64,000 nt of DNA from contig NZ_JBHSHC010000154.1 of assembly GCF_042652925.1 (NCBI RefSeq), positions 62,001 through 126,000 of the forward strand, in the 5' to 3' direction. A program made the translations under genes and the position numbers. The DNA comes from Effusibacillus consociatus (GTDB lineage Bacteria; Bacillota; Bacilli; Tumebacillales; Effusibacillaceae). The notes under the pieces are model-generated. The model saw nothing but the letters and a program-made list of their open reading frames with translations, was not told where the DNA came from and ran no database searches. Shown here in pieces: positions 43,413 through 52,315 of this stretch (position 1 is the first letter of the stretch; every line of letters starts with the position of its first letter).

Positions 43413-43453
43413 AAGAAGCTGACGAAGAGTTCCTCTTCGAAAGCTTCTTTTTT
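43413..43453 (+). terminator. Riboswitch-controlled terminator before the kdp operon
   Basis: GAAGCT/CGAAGAG pairs with CTCTTCG/AGCTTC over a TTC loop, followed by TTTTTT. It is placed 31 bp before the first gene of the operon. Confidence 0.88.
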
Positions 43454-43483
43454 GTTGCCTGAACAAGGTGGAGGGGATCGATC

Positions 43484-43891
43484 ATGGAAGCTCACGATGA
43501 GTTTATACTCGTCTCTGCGCCCAACAAAACCGGGGGGCAGTTTATCAAAACGTTGCAAATCAAAAAAATGCTTTTTGCCGCGATTACGAATAATGATACC
43601 GAAAGATCAAGATTGGTGCATTTGGGAGTAAAAAACATCCTGTCGGTCGATACTACAGACCGAGAAACCTGGCTTATTCCAGAGCTCCCGGTGGGTAAGG
43701 TGTTCTTGTTTGAGTTAAGTTTGCCCTTGATCTGCAGATACATTCAGATCTGCCGTTCATGGACAGACAAGTCGATCTATGTCATCACCGGAAGCAGCAA
43801 TGCAAGAATGGTCTACAAAGGACTTGGTGCCAATTACGTCATTCACACCCAAAGTGATGATGTTTCGTTTCTGCTTGATAAAGAAGGCTGA
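43484..43891 (+). CDS. Unknown Rossmann-like protein, first gene of the kdp operon
   Basis: ATG 43484 has GGAGGGGATCGATC upstream. The 135 residues show an alternating beta-alpha pattern ('FILVSAPNKTGGQFIKTL', 'KMLFAAITNNDTERSRLVHL', 'SIYVITGSSNARMVYKGLGA') like a nucleotide-binding half-domain, but without a clear GxGxxG motif. It is not a standard Kdp subunit. The place between riboswitch and kdpF suggests it tunes K+ transport or signalling; function unknown. Confidence 0.75.
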   Translation: MEAHDEFILVSAPNKTGGQFIKTLQIKKMLFAAITNNDTERSRLVHLGVKNILSVDTTDRETWLIPELPVGKVFLFELSLPLICRYIQICRSWTDKSIYVITGSSNARMVYKGLGANYVIHTQSDDVSFLLDKEG

Positions 43892-43945
43892 ATCCGTTAA
43901 AGAAATTCATACCTGATAGTTGTTCCAGAGGAGGGTTGATCATTC

Positions 43946-44056
43946 ATGATGGATATCGCGATGGTATTGACTTTAGCTGGCGCGTATGGATTGTTTTGCT
44001 TATTTTTGGCTTGGTGCGGACGGGTTGCAGGTGAATCGGGGGGAGAACACTCATGA
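43946..44056 (+). CDS. 36-residue membrane peptide upstream of kdpF
   Basis: ATG 43946 (second ATG at 43949) follows GGAGGG. It encodes one hydrophobic helix ('MVLTLAGAYGLFCLFLAWCG') and a short polar tail, and its TGA overlaps the kdpF ATG in ATGA. It is similar in size and topology to KdpF but distinct in sequence, so it may be a second small subunit of the pump. Confidence 0.7.
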   Translation: MMDIAMVLTLAGAYGLFCLFLAWCGRVAGESGGEHS

Positions 44057-44130
44057 TCGTCGTTATTACTTTTACGGTTTTTATATTTTTGTATCTCATT
44101 TTTGCCTTGGTGAATCCGGAAAAATTTTAA
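44053..44130 (+). CDS. kdpF: KdpF, small stabilising subunit of the K+ pump
   Basis: It encodes a 25-residue peptide 'MIVVITFTVFIFLYLIFALV' ending 'NPEKF'. The single helix and the 'LVNPEKF' end are the KdpF signature. It sits at the KdpA-lipid interface and stabilises the complex. It is coupled to the preceding peptide by a four-base overlap. Confidence 0.9.
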   Translation: MIVVITFTVFIFLYLIFALVNPEKF

Positions 44131-44161
44131 TCTTAATGAAACGTCTTGAGGAGGGCATAAA

Positions 44162-45844
44162 ATGGCCATTTTGCAACTGGCAGCGGTCATTCTGATTTTA
44201 GTTTTGCTGGTCAAACCGTTGGGAACGTACATCTTTCACGTGTTTTCCAATCAGCCCAACCGGATGGATCGCGTATTCGGACCGGTCGAGAAGTTGATCT
44301 ACGGGCTGACCGGTTTGAAAAACCGCGCCGAAATGAACTGGAAACGGTACACACTCAGTTTGATATTAACCAACGTAATTTTGGTGGCGGTTAGTTACTT
44401 CATTTTACGCATCCAGAAAGGATTGCCATTAAACCCAAATGGTATTGACAACATGGAGGCGACGCTATCCTTCAACACCGTAATCAGTTTTATGACAAAT
44501 ACAAACTTGCAGCACTACAGCGGTGAAACGGGTCTGTCCTATTTTTCACAAATGGCTGTCATTATAATGATGATGTTTACATCGGCGGCATCCGGCATCG
44601 TCGTAGCGATTGCATTCATTCGCGGCTTGACAAGCAAAGGGAAAACGCTCGGCAACTTCTTCACCGATTTTGTCAAAGCGCATACCCGTCTGCTCATCCC
44701 GATGGCGATCATCGTGACGCTGGCGCTTGTGGCTTTAAAGGTGCCGCAAACGCTTAGTCCGACCGTTCAAGCGACAACGCTTGAAGGCGGGACGCAACAA
44801 ATCGCGATCGGTCCGGTGGCTTCCCTCGTATCGATCAAGCACCTGGGAACGAATGGGGGAGGATTCTTCGGTGCCAATTCGTCGCATCCGTTTGAGAATC
44901 CGAATCCGCTGACGAACGTGATTGAAATGCTGTCGATGTGGTGTATTCCGGCCGCATTGACGTATACATTCGGCAGATTCGCGCGAAATCAAAAACAAGG
45001 ATGGGTCATCTTCAGCGCGATGCTTATCTTGTTTGTCGCCTTCCTCTCGGTTGTGTACACGTCGGAATTGCGGGGGAACCCGGCACTGAATGCGCTCGGA
45101 ATCGACGCTTCGCAAGGAAGCATGGAAGGCAAGGAAGTCCGGTTCGGGATTGCGCAGTCGGCCTTGTTTACAACGGTTACGACCGCGGCGACAACCGGTT
45201 CCGTCAATAACATGCACGACACGCTTACGCCACTGGGCGGTCTTGTGCCGCTGGCGCAAATGATGCTAAACTGCGTGTTCGGCGGCGACGGGGTCGGGTT
45301 GGTGAACATGCTGATGTATGCGATATTGGGCGTCTTCCTTTGTGGACTGATGGTCGGCCGTACGCCCGAATTCTTGGGGCGAAAAATCGAAGCCCGGGAA
45401 ATGAAACTAGTCGCCATCGCTATTTTAGCTCACCCGCTTATTATTTTGGCGCCCTCGGCAATCGCCTTTTTGACGGATTTGGGGAAAGGGGCCATCAGCA
45501 ATCCCGGCTTCCATGGCATCTCGCAGGTACTGTATGAATATACGTCTTCCGCCGCGAACAACGGTTCCGGCTTCGAAGGTTTGGGCGACAATACGACGTT
45601 CTGGAACGTTTCTACGGGACTTGTCATGCTGTTCGGACGTTACATTTCTATTGTGGCACTGCTCGGCGTAGCCGGTTCCCTGGCGGCGAAACAATGGGTG
45701 CCGGAAACGATCGGAACGTTCCGCACGGACACCAAATTATTTGCGGGTATTCTCGTCGGTACCGTACTGATTATCGGAGCTTTGACCTTTTTGCCCGCCC
45801 TTGTGCTCGGTCCGATCGCAGAGCATTTGACGCTCCTGAAATAG
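44162..45844 (+). CDS. kdpA: KdpA, K+-binding channel subunit
   Basis: ATG 44162 follows GAGGAGGGC. At 560 residues it is of normal length, with ten membrane helices and the repeated selectivity-filter loops of the superfamily of K+ transporters ('NTNLQHYSGETGLSYFSQM', 'GTNGGGFFGANSSHPFENP', 'NNMHDTLTPLGGLVPL'). It binds and passes K+ with very high affinity; energy comes from KdpB. Intact. Confidence 0.95.
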   Translation: MAILQLAAVILILVLLVKPLGTYIFHVFSNQPNRMDRVFGPVEKLIYGLTGLKNRAEMNWKRYTLSLILTNVILVAVSYFILRIQKGLPLNPNGIDNMEATLSFNTVISFMTNTNLQHYSGETGLSYFSQMAVIIMMMFTSAASGIVVAIAFIRGLTSKGKTLGNFFTDFVKAHTRLLIPMAIIVTLALVALKVPQTLSPTVQATTLEGGTQQIAIGPVASLVSIKHLGTNGGGFFGANSSHPFENPNPLTNVIEMLSMWCIPAALTYTFGRFARNQKQGWVIFSAMLILFVAFLSVVYTSELRGNPALNALGIDASQGSMEGKEVRFGIAQSALFTTVTTAATTGSVNNMHDTLTPLGGLVPLAQMMLNCVFGGDGVGLVNMLMYAILGVFLCGLMVGRTPEFLGRKIEAREMKLVAIAILAHPLIILAPSAIAFLTDLGKGAISNPGFHGISQVLYEYTSSAANNGSGFEGLGDNTTFWNVSTGLVMLFGRYISIVALLGVAGSLAAKQWVPETIGTFRTDTKLFAGILVGTVLIIGALTFLPALVLGPIAEHLTLLK

Positions 45845-45857
45845 AAGAGGTGAGATC

Positions 45858-47888
45858 ATGAATACGAAACAAAAAAACATGTTGTCCGCCGAGATCGTAA
45901 AAAAGGCGATCATGGACAGTTTTATCAAATTAAATCCGGTTGTCATGATGAAAAATCCGGTCATGTTCGTCGTCGAAGCAGGAACGTTCGTTGTGTTGTT
46001 GATGACGCTGTTTCCGGGCTACTTCGGTACCCAAGGACGAGGTGGATTTAATCTGGCGGTTTTTCTGATTCTGCTATTTACCGTACTGTTCGCCAACTTC
46101 GCCGAGGCATTGGCTGAAGGCAGAGGGAAAGCGCAGGCTGACACGCTGAAGAAGACGAAAAAAGAAATCATGGCCAATAAAGTAATCGGCAACAGTGTGA
46201 AGGTGATTCCGTCCACGGAACTGCGCAAAGGCGATATTGTGATTGTCTCGCAAGGGGAAATGATTCCGGGTGACGGAGAGGTCATTGAGGGCTTGGCTTC
46301 CGTGGACGAATCAGCCATTACCGGAGAATCCGCTCCCGTTATTAAAGAAGCCGGCGGCGATTTCAGCTCTGTGACCGGCGGCACACGGGTCGTTAGCGAC
46401 CAGATTACCGTACGGATTACAAACGACCCTGGAGAATCGTTTATCGATTGCATGATCGCACTGGTCGAAGGCGCGAAGAGGCAGAAAACGCCGAACGAAA
46501 TCGCGTTGAATACCCTGCTTGTCAGCCTAACGCTGATTTTCCTGATCGTAGTAGTGACTTTGGCCCCGATGGCCGACTATCTTGGGATTAAACTGGAGAT
46601 TCCCGTTTTGATCGCGCTGCTCGTGTGTCTCATCCCAACGACGATCGGCGGTTTATTATCCGCGATCGGCATTGCCGGGATGGACCGTGTGACCCGTTTC
46701 AATGTAATGGCCATGTCGGGAAAAGCGGTTGAAGCGGCAGGCGACATCGATACGATGATCTTGGACAAAACCGGTACGATCACGTTTGGGAACCGGATGG
46801 CCAGTGAGTTCATCGCCGTTGGGGATGAATCCGTGGAGACGGTAGCCGAATGGGCGGCCGTCAGTTCGGTGAAGGATGAAACGCCCGAAGGCCGATCCGT
46901 ACTCGAACTCATGAAAAAAGAAGGGTATTCGTATCCGGCAAATGCGGTCGAAGGCGCGGAGTTCATTGAATTTAAAGCGGAAACTCGCATGAGCGGAATC
47001 GATTTACCGGACGGACGCAAAGTTCGTAAAGGCGCGGTTGACGCGGTCAAGGCTTGGGTTAGCGCAAAGGGGGGAGTGATTCCCGCCGATTTGGACCAAA
47101 AAGGGAACGCAATCGCATCGGAGGGCGGAACACCGCTCGCCGTTGCCGTCGACAATCGAATTTACGGGTTGATTTATTTGAAGGATACGGTGAAGCCCGG
47201 CATGCGGGAGCGTTTCGATCAGCTGCGAAAAATGGGAATCAAAACGATCATGTGTACAGGAGACAATCCGCTGACAGCAGCGACGATCGCACGCGAGGCC
47301 GGTGTGGATGACTTTATCGCCGAAAGCAAACCGGAAGACAAAATTGCCGTGATCAAGCGGGAACAGGCGGCCGGCAAGCTGGTGGCCATGACGGGTGACG
47401 GAACGAACGATGCCCCTGCGCTGGCGCAGGCGGACGTTGGGCTTGCGATGAACAGCGGCACGACGGCAGCCAAGGAAGCGGCCAACATGGTCGATCTTGA
47501 CTCCGATCCGTCGAAGATCATTGAAGTGGTGGCGATCGGCAAGCAGCTGCTAATGACGCGCGGCGCGCTGACTACCTTCAGCGTGGCGAACGACATCGCC
47601 AAATATTTTGCCATTATCCCGGCCATGTTCATGCAGGCGATTCCGGAAATGAACGTATTGAATGTAATGGGACTCGGATCACCAATGTCGGCCATTTTGT
47701 CGGCGCTTGTGTTTAATGCGATCATTATCCCGTTGCTTATTCCGTTGGCCATGAAGGGCGTTGCCTACAAACCGATGAGTTCCGCCCAATTGCTCAGCCG
47801 GAACCTGCTTATTTATGGATTGGGCGGAGTCATCGCGCCGTTCGTCGGGATTAAATTGATCGACATGGTCGTTCACTTATGGGTATAG
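45858..47888 (+). CDS. kdpB: KdpB, P-type ATPase subunit
   Basis: ATG 45858 with AGAGGTGAG upstream. The 676 residues contain the actuator 'TGESAPV', the phosphorylated D303 in 'MILDKTGTITFGNRM', the nucleotide-binding region, and the hinge 'MTGDGTNDAPALAQADVGLA'. It couples ATP hydrolysis to K+ import through KdpA. Intact and of family length. Confidence 0.96.
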   Translation: MNTKQKNMLSAEIVKKAIMDSFIKLNPVVMMKNPVMFVVEAGTFVVLLMTLFPGYFGTQGRGGFNLAVFLILLFTVLFANFAEALAEGRGKAQADTLKKTKKEIMANKVIGNSVKVIPSTELRKGDIVIVSQGEMIPGDGEVIEGLASVDESAITGESAPVIKEAGGDFSSVTGGTRVVSDQITVRITNDPGESFIDCMIALVEGAKRQKTPNEIALNTLLVSLTLIFLIVVVTLAPMADYLGIKLEIPVLIALLVCLIPTTIGGLLSAIGIAGMDRVTRFNVMAMSGKAVEAAGDIDTMILDKTGTITFGNRMASEFIAVGDESVETVAEWAAVSSVKDETPEGRSVLELMKKEGYSYPANAVEGAEFIEFKAETRMSGIDLPDGRKVRKGAVDAVKAWVSAKGGVIPADLDQKGNAIASEGGTPLAVAVDNRIYGLIYLKDTVKPGMRERFDQLRKMGIKTIMCTGDNPLTAATIAREAGVDDFIAESKPEDKIAVIKREQAAGKLVAMTGDGTNDAPALAQADVGLAMNSGTTAAKEAANMVDLDSDPSKIIEVVAIGKQLLMTRGALTTFSVANDIAKYFAIIPAMFMQAIPEMNVLNVMGLGSPMSAILSALVFNAIIIPLLIPLAMKGVAYKPMSSAQLLSRNLLIYGLGGVIAPFVGIKLIDMVVHLWV

Positions 47889-47919
47889 TTGAAACGAATA
47901 CAGAGAGGATTGAAATGGA

Positions 47920-48528
47920 ATGAATCATTCAGAGCAGCATGTTCAGGGACTTTCCCGCGGATCTTACTTGTTTTCCATGATTCGGCTCAGTTTGTTGTTC
48001 ATCTTGCTATGCGGAATTGTGTATCCGCTCGTTTGCACCGCCATCGCGCAACTTTTGATGTCAGATCAGGCTAACGGCAGTTTGATCAAAAGCAGCAGCG
48101 GAGAAATCATCGGTTCCGAATTAATCGGGCAAAACTTTACCGATCCAAAATATTTTCAAGGCCGGGTCTCCAGCATTGAATACAAAGCGGAAGCCTCCGG
48201 TTCCAACAATTACGGGCCATCGAACCCGGACTTGCTGAAAAGGACGGAGGAATCCGTTGAAGCGTGGAAGGCAAACAATCCGGACGTTCCTGTTAGCCAA
48301 TTGCCGATTGCCTTGATCACGAACTCCGGTTCAGGGCTGGATCCCCATATTACGCCAGAATCCGCCAACGTGCAAATTCCGCGTATCAGCAAGTTGACCG
48401 GTTTGTCTTCGAGCGAGCTCGAGAAACTGGTACAAGAACATACCGAAGGACGGGATTTGGGGATTTTCGGGGATCCAAGAGTCAATGTGTTGAAATTGAA
48501 CATCGCGCTGCGCGAACTTATGAAATAG
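47920..48528 (+). CDS. kdpC: KdpC, K+ pump accessory subunit
   Basis: ATG 47920 follows GAGAGGATTG. The 202 residues have one N-terminal membrane helix (about 17-38), the extracellular domain with 'SELIGQNFTDPKYFQGRVS' and 'SNYGPSNPDL'-like core ('SNNYGPSNPDLLKR'), and 'GSGLDPHITPESANVQIPRI'. KdpC stabilises the KdpA-KdpB complex and raises K+ affinity. It ends the transporter part; a hairpin follows. Confidence 0.95.
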   Translation: MNHSEQHVQGLSRGSYLFSMIRLSLLFILLCGIVYPLVCTAIAQLLMSDQANGSLIKSSSGEIIGSELIGQNFTDPKYFQGRVSSIEYKAEASGSNNYGPSNPDLLKRTEESVEAWKANNPDVPVSQLPIALITNSGSGLDPHITPESANVQIPRISKLTGLSSSELEKLVQEHTEGRDLGIFGDPRVNVLKLNIALRELMK

Positions 48529-48546
48529 TTAAATATCATCTGCGAG

Positions 48547-48572
48547 CCCTGCCTATGGCCAAATAGGCGGGG
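48547..48572 (+). terminator. Hairpin between kdpC and the duplicated KdpD-N gene
   Basis: CCCTGCCTAT pairs with ATAGGCGGGG (one G-U) over six bases. The following TTATCGCATTTT is a weak U-tract, so it may reduce rather than end expression of the downstream gene. Confidence 0.55.
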
Positions 48573-48614
48573 TTATCGCATTTTAGTATAGAGATTGCGC
48601 AAGGGGGAACAAGA

Positions 48615-50951
48615 GTGGGAAGTTTTCGCAGAAAGACGCCGGAAGAAATCCTGTACTCCATTTCCAAGCTGCACCGCGGTCGGCTCAAAATCTATATCGG
48701 CGCGGTCAGCGGTTCGGGTAAAACGTACCACATGCTTCAGGAAGGTCAGCATTTGAAGCAGCAGGGAATCGATGTCGTCATTTGTGCGGTTTCGACAAGA
48801 CAGCGGCCTGAAACGGTGGAGCAGCTCGGAGATCTGGAACGGGTGCCAAGCATTCACTGGATCAAGGATGGCATAGAACGCAAAGACCTGAACCTCGAGG
48901 CGCTGGTAAAGCGCAATCCGGAAGTGGTGTTAGTCGACGGGCTTGCCCATCGCAATCGGGAAGGAGCACGGTTTCCAACTCGTCTCGAAGATATCCAATT
49001 CTTGCTCGGTCATGGAATCAGCGTGATCACGACCGTCAATGTGTACGAATTTGAAGGAGCAACGGAACTGGCGAGAAAATGGACTGGTGTCGTGGTGGAG
49101 GAAACCGTTCCGGCGGACACTTTGGAGATGGCGGATGAAATTCAATTGATCGATGTATCTCCGGAAACGATGCTGAAGCGGCTTGAGGAAGGGCACGTCA
49201 ATGGCGATTCCTCGCCTATGTTGTTCCAACGAAGCAACTTTGGAAAACTGAGAGAACTGGCTTTGCGGCTTGTGGCGGAAGACGTCAACGATTCTCTTGA
49301 GAAATACCGCATGGAGCAAGGATTAACCGGACCTTCCGGAACGGCCGAACGCATTCTTGTCGCAGCGCAATATTACTGGAACGGGTCCATTCATATTCGC
49401 CGCGGTCAACAAATCGCCAAACGGTTGGGCGGCGATTTGATGATCGTCACATTTGTCCATCCGAAAAAAATGCTGTCTCGCGAAGCAACTGCATTTAAGC
49501 GTTCCATCGTGAAATTGGCCGAAAAAATAGGCGCTAAATTCGAAGAACTCCCACTGTCAAGCAAAAGGAAGCTCCCCGGCATGTTGGCTCATTACGCAGT
49601 CCAGCATCAGGCAACGAGAATTGTACTCGGCCATTCCAAGCAAAATCGCTGGCAGGAGCTGTGGCGGGGATCGATTGCAAACGGCATCCTTAAAAAATCG
49701 AGACATACGGATATCTACTTCGTTGCGGATCGTGCTGAAAAGGAAGGAGAGCGGATACTGCCGACCAAAATGCTGACGGAAGGTCGGTCGGATGATCGCT
49801 ACCGCAGGCTAAGCGATCAGGAAGTGGAGCGAAAAATAGGGGAAATCAGGAGAGGACGATTCAAGGTGCTCATCGGCGCCGCCCCCGGGGTCGGGAAAAC
49901 GTATGCGATGCTTCGCGAGGGGAACGATTTGCAGAAGAAAGGCATTGACGTCGTCATTGGACTTCTCGAAACGCATGGACGAAAAGAAACGTTAGCGCAA
50001 GTCGGTTCGCTGCAAACGATCCCGCGGGCGAAGTTGAAGTATCGTGGAGCGAATCTGGAAGAACTGGACGTCCAGTCCATCATTCGCCGCAATCCGGAAG
50101 TCGTACTCGTGGATGAACTGGCACATACGAACGTGCCCGGCAGTAAAAACAAAAAAAGATTCGAAGATATTGTAGATATTTTGAACGCAGGCATTTCCGT
50201 TATTTCGACGATGAACGTACAGCATTTGGAAAGTTTGAACGATGCGGTTGAACAGATTACCGGCGTGCGAGTTCGGGAAACCCTCCCCGACCACGTGTTG
50301 CGCATGGCCGATGAAGTCGAGCTCATTGATGTCGATCCAAAAACGCTGCAGCAACGAATGCGGGAAGGAAAAATCTATGCGCTGGATAAAGTGGATCAGG
50401 CCTTGAACCATTTCTTCCGAACGGGCAATTTGATTGCTTTGCGTGAATTGGCGCTACGGGAAATCGCCGACGATGTGGACGAACGATTGGAAGCCTGGGA
50501 AAGAAACGATTCGCTTCGCGGACCTTGGAGAAAGCAGGAGACGGTCTTCGTCGGGGTAACATTAAGCACCAATGCAGAGCGCTTGATCAGGCGGGGGTTT
50601 CGAATTGCTTATCGTTTGAAGGCCGACTGGGTTGTAACGTATGTTCACGATCATGCTGAGGTTGCTGATGAGTTGAAAAAACGCATCAAAGTGCTGGAAG
50701 ACTTGACAGCGCGGTTGGGCGGTAAGTTTATGATGCTGTTTGCCCGGAGCCGAAGGCAGATTCCATACCTCTTGCTGAATAAAGCCAACGATATCCAAAG
50801 TACGCAGATGATTGTCGGGCAATCGAAGCGGACCTTGTGGGAAAAAATATGGAAACGATCCGTAATCAAGCCGATTCTGCGTTATGGACGCCATATGGAT
50901 GTGTTGGTGATTGCGGATATTGAGGCTTGCTATTATCAAGATGAAGGGTAA
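48615..50951 (+). CDS. Protein of two tandem KdpD N-terminal plus USP sensor units, no kinase
   Basis: GTG 48615 (AAGGGGGAAC upstream) gives 778 residues: KdpD-N 1 (about 5-215), USP-like 1 (about 235-375), KdpD-N 2 (about 405-620) and USP-like 2 (about 635-770). Unit 2 keeps the canonical motifs (Walker A 'GAAPGVGKTYAML', 'VLVDELAHTNVPGSKNKKR'). Unit 1 is diverged ('GAVSGSGKTYHML', Walker B-like 'VLVDGLAHRNREGARF', with Gly for the second-acidic Glu). There are no membrane helices and no kinase domain. In normal KdpD one such unit precedes the kinase; here the kinase gene lacks it. It probably regulates the detached kinase in trans and may bind c-di-AMP through the USP parts, as reported for KdpD of other Bacillota. 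Confidence 0.88.
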   Translation: MGSFRRKTPEEILYSISKLHRGRLKIYIGAVSGSGKTYHMLQEGQHLKQQGIDVVICAVSTRQRPETVEQLGDLERVPSIHWIKDGIERKDLNLEALVKRNPEVVLVDGLAHRNREGARFPTRLEDIQFLLGHGISVITTVNVYEFEGATELARKWTGVVVEETVPADTLEMADEIQLIDVSPETMLKRLEEGHVNGDSSPMLFQRSNFGKLRELALRLVAEDVNDSLEKYRMEQGLTGPSGTAERILVAAQYYWNGSIHIRRGQQIAKRLGGDLMIVTFVHPKKMLSREATAFKRSIVKLAEKIGAKFEELPLSSKRKLPGMLAHYAVQHQATRIVLGHSKQNRWQELWRGSIANGILKKSRHTDIYFVADRAEKEGERILPTKMLTEGRSDDRYRRLSDQEVERKIGEIRRGRFKVLIGAAPGVGKTYAMLREGNDLQKKGIDVVIGLLETHGRKETLAQVGSLQTIPRAKLKYRGANLEELDVQSIIRRNPEVVLVDELAHTNVPGSKNKKRFEDIVDILNAGISVISTMNVQHLESLNDAVEQITGVRVRETLPDHVLRMADEVELIDVDPKTLQQRMREGKIYALDKVDQALNHFFRTGNLIALRELALREIADDVDERLEAWERNDSLRGPWRKQETVFVGVTLSTNAERLIRRGFRIAYRLKADWVVTYVHDHAEVADELKKRIKVLEDLTARLGGKFMMLFARSRRQIPYLLLNKANDIQSTQMIVGQSKRTLWEKIWKRSVIKPILRYGRHMDVLVIADIEACYYQDEG

Positions 50952-51040
50952 CATATCTTGTCGTCTCATGAAAGATAATTACGTTTTAGCAGATAGTTAA
51001 TGGAAAAAAGTTAATAGATGTTAACGAAAAGGAGTTGGGA

Positions 51041-51880
51041 ATGTTGCCACTTTGGAAAGTGAATGGAACTTCGCTATATTATGAAGTTTGTGGTCGAGGA
51101 ACATCCCTCGTCTTTATTCATAGTCTTGGACTAACACATGAAATGTTTGAAATTCAAAAAAATTATTTTAAACAATCGTATCAAACTGTGTTCCTTGATC
51201 TGAGAGGAAACGGACAGTCTGGAAATTTGATAGTTCCGGTTGGAAGAGTTATAGAAACCCAGTGTGAGGATCTAAGTCTCCTCCTGGGGTATTTGGGAAT
51301 TAAAAAAGCTGTAATTGTTGGCGTTTCCTATGGTGGAATCATTGCTCAGAAATTCTCGAATTTGTATCCAAACCAAGTAAGCGCAATCGTTATTTCAGAC
51401 AGCTTGAGTACAAATGTCAGGACAACTATGCTTGGCAAATTCGTCTCCATGATCGATCTCATCAGTTCGCTTTCGTATTATTTGCCAGGTGAATTCTTTT
51501 TACGCTCGATGAAGATCACTTATTATAAGTGGGACTTGGCTTATCGTGCAATTCGAAAGGGAATGCTGCAAAAAAGATCTGGAGAATGGTATAAACAGCG
51601 CCTGGCGGTCAGGGGGATTGATTTCACCCCGTTCTTGCCGCAAATTAAAGTGCCCGCGCTTTGTATTGCCGGGGACCATTCCTATTCAGTTATCAGGCAA
51701 ATGAATGAAACTGCAGGGCTATTGTCCAATGCTCGTTTACAAGTCATTGAGGATTCCTGTAACCCAAGCAACTTGTGCCAACCACAACGATTTAATGAGA
51801 TTGTCCAATGCTTTTTAGAGGATAATCGTTTGAACAAAGGTGATAACAATTATATGCAAGGGTATCAAGTCCCCTTTTGA
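51041..51880 (+). CDS. Alpha/beta-hydrolase-fold protein, catalytic His apparently lost
   Basis: ATG 51041 has AAAAGGAG 6 nt upstream. The 279 residues show the oxyanion region 'FIHSLGLTHEM', the nucleophile elbow 'GVSYGG' (Ser near 97) and the Asp loop 'CIAGDHSYSV'. At the place of the usual 'GHxxxxExP' histidine loop it reads 'SCNPSNLCQPQRFNEI', giving N241 for His. It may be inactive or use another residue. The sequence is visibly more AT-rich than its neighbours, suggesting separate acquisition. Substrate unknown. Confidence 0.78.
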   Translation: MLPLWKVNGTSLYYEVCGRGTSLVFIHSLGLTHEMFEIQKNYFKQSYQTVFLDLRGNGQSGNLIVPVGRVIETQCEDLSLLLGYLGIKKAVIVGVSYGGIIAQKFSNLYPNQVSAIVISDSLSTNVRTTMLGKFVSMIDLISSLSYYLPGEFFLRSMKITYYKWDLAYRAIRKGMLQKRSGEWYKQRLAVRGIDFTPFLPQIKVPALCIAGDHSYSVIRQMNETAGLLSNARLQVIEDSCNPSNLCQPQRFNEIVQCFLEDNRLNKGDNNYMQGYQVPF

Positions 51881-52166
51881 AAGGAGTTTATGCACGGCGC
51901 CAAAAAATGTCGTTTTGTAAGTTCAATTTCATCGAACAAATGACCTATAACCGGCTGAGTTCGAGATAAAAAGGAGCGTTTGGACAAAAAACGTATGACA
52001 GCACCAACATAATAACAGACTATCTTTCTTCTCGCAGCGGTGTTGCCATGTGAGATGGAGCTGATATTATGTGCTCTCAGATGCCTGCAATGTCATGCAG
52101 CGGTCTCTTTATGTGTCTGTCCTACTAGTACGGTTTCTACCACATCAACGATGGATATCATTTTCA
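51881..52166 (+). other. Leader of the second ICE module, no gene
   Basis: 286 bp with no supported gene. It leads into a strong terminator at 52167 and resembles an untranslated leader: several short unpaired stretches and hairpin-forming repeats such as ATGCCTGCAATG-TCATGCAG. No known riboswitch was recognised. Confidence 0.45.
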
Positions 52167-52217
52167 GACTTTGCCGCAATGGAGAGTTGGCATGCTCTGC
52201 GGCAAGGTCTTTTTTGT
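52167..52217 (+). terminator. Strong terminator in the leader of the sigma-like gene
   Basis: GACTTTGCCGCA pairs with TGCGGCAAGGTC (one G-U) and is followed by TTTTTTGTTTTTTT. It lies 100 bp before the gene, so it either ends an upstream transcript or forms an attenuator. Confidence 0.85.
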
Positions 52218-52278
52218 TTTTTTCAGCTATTACACAAATGCATAAAAGGTAACGCTGGCTGTCGTTCTCCCCCTTCTG

Positions 52279-52302
52279 TTTTGGTTTGCCAACAAACCAA
52301 AA
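52279..52302 (+). promoter_or_regulatory. Perfect hairpin at the ribosome site of the sigma-like gene
   Basis: TTTTGGTTTG pairs with CAAACCAAAA over CCAA, ending 1 nt before GGAGGG (52304-52309). It may limit or pace translation initiation. Confidence 0.6.
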
Positions 52303-52315
52303 TGGAGGGACTTGA

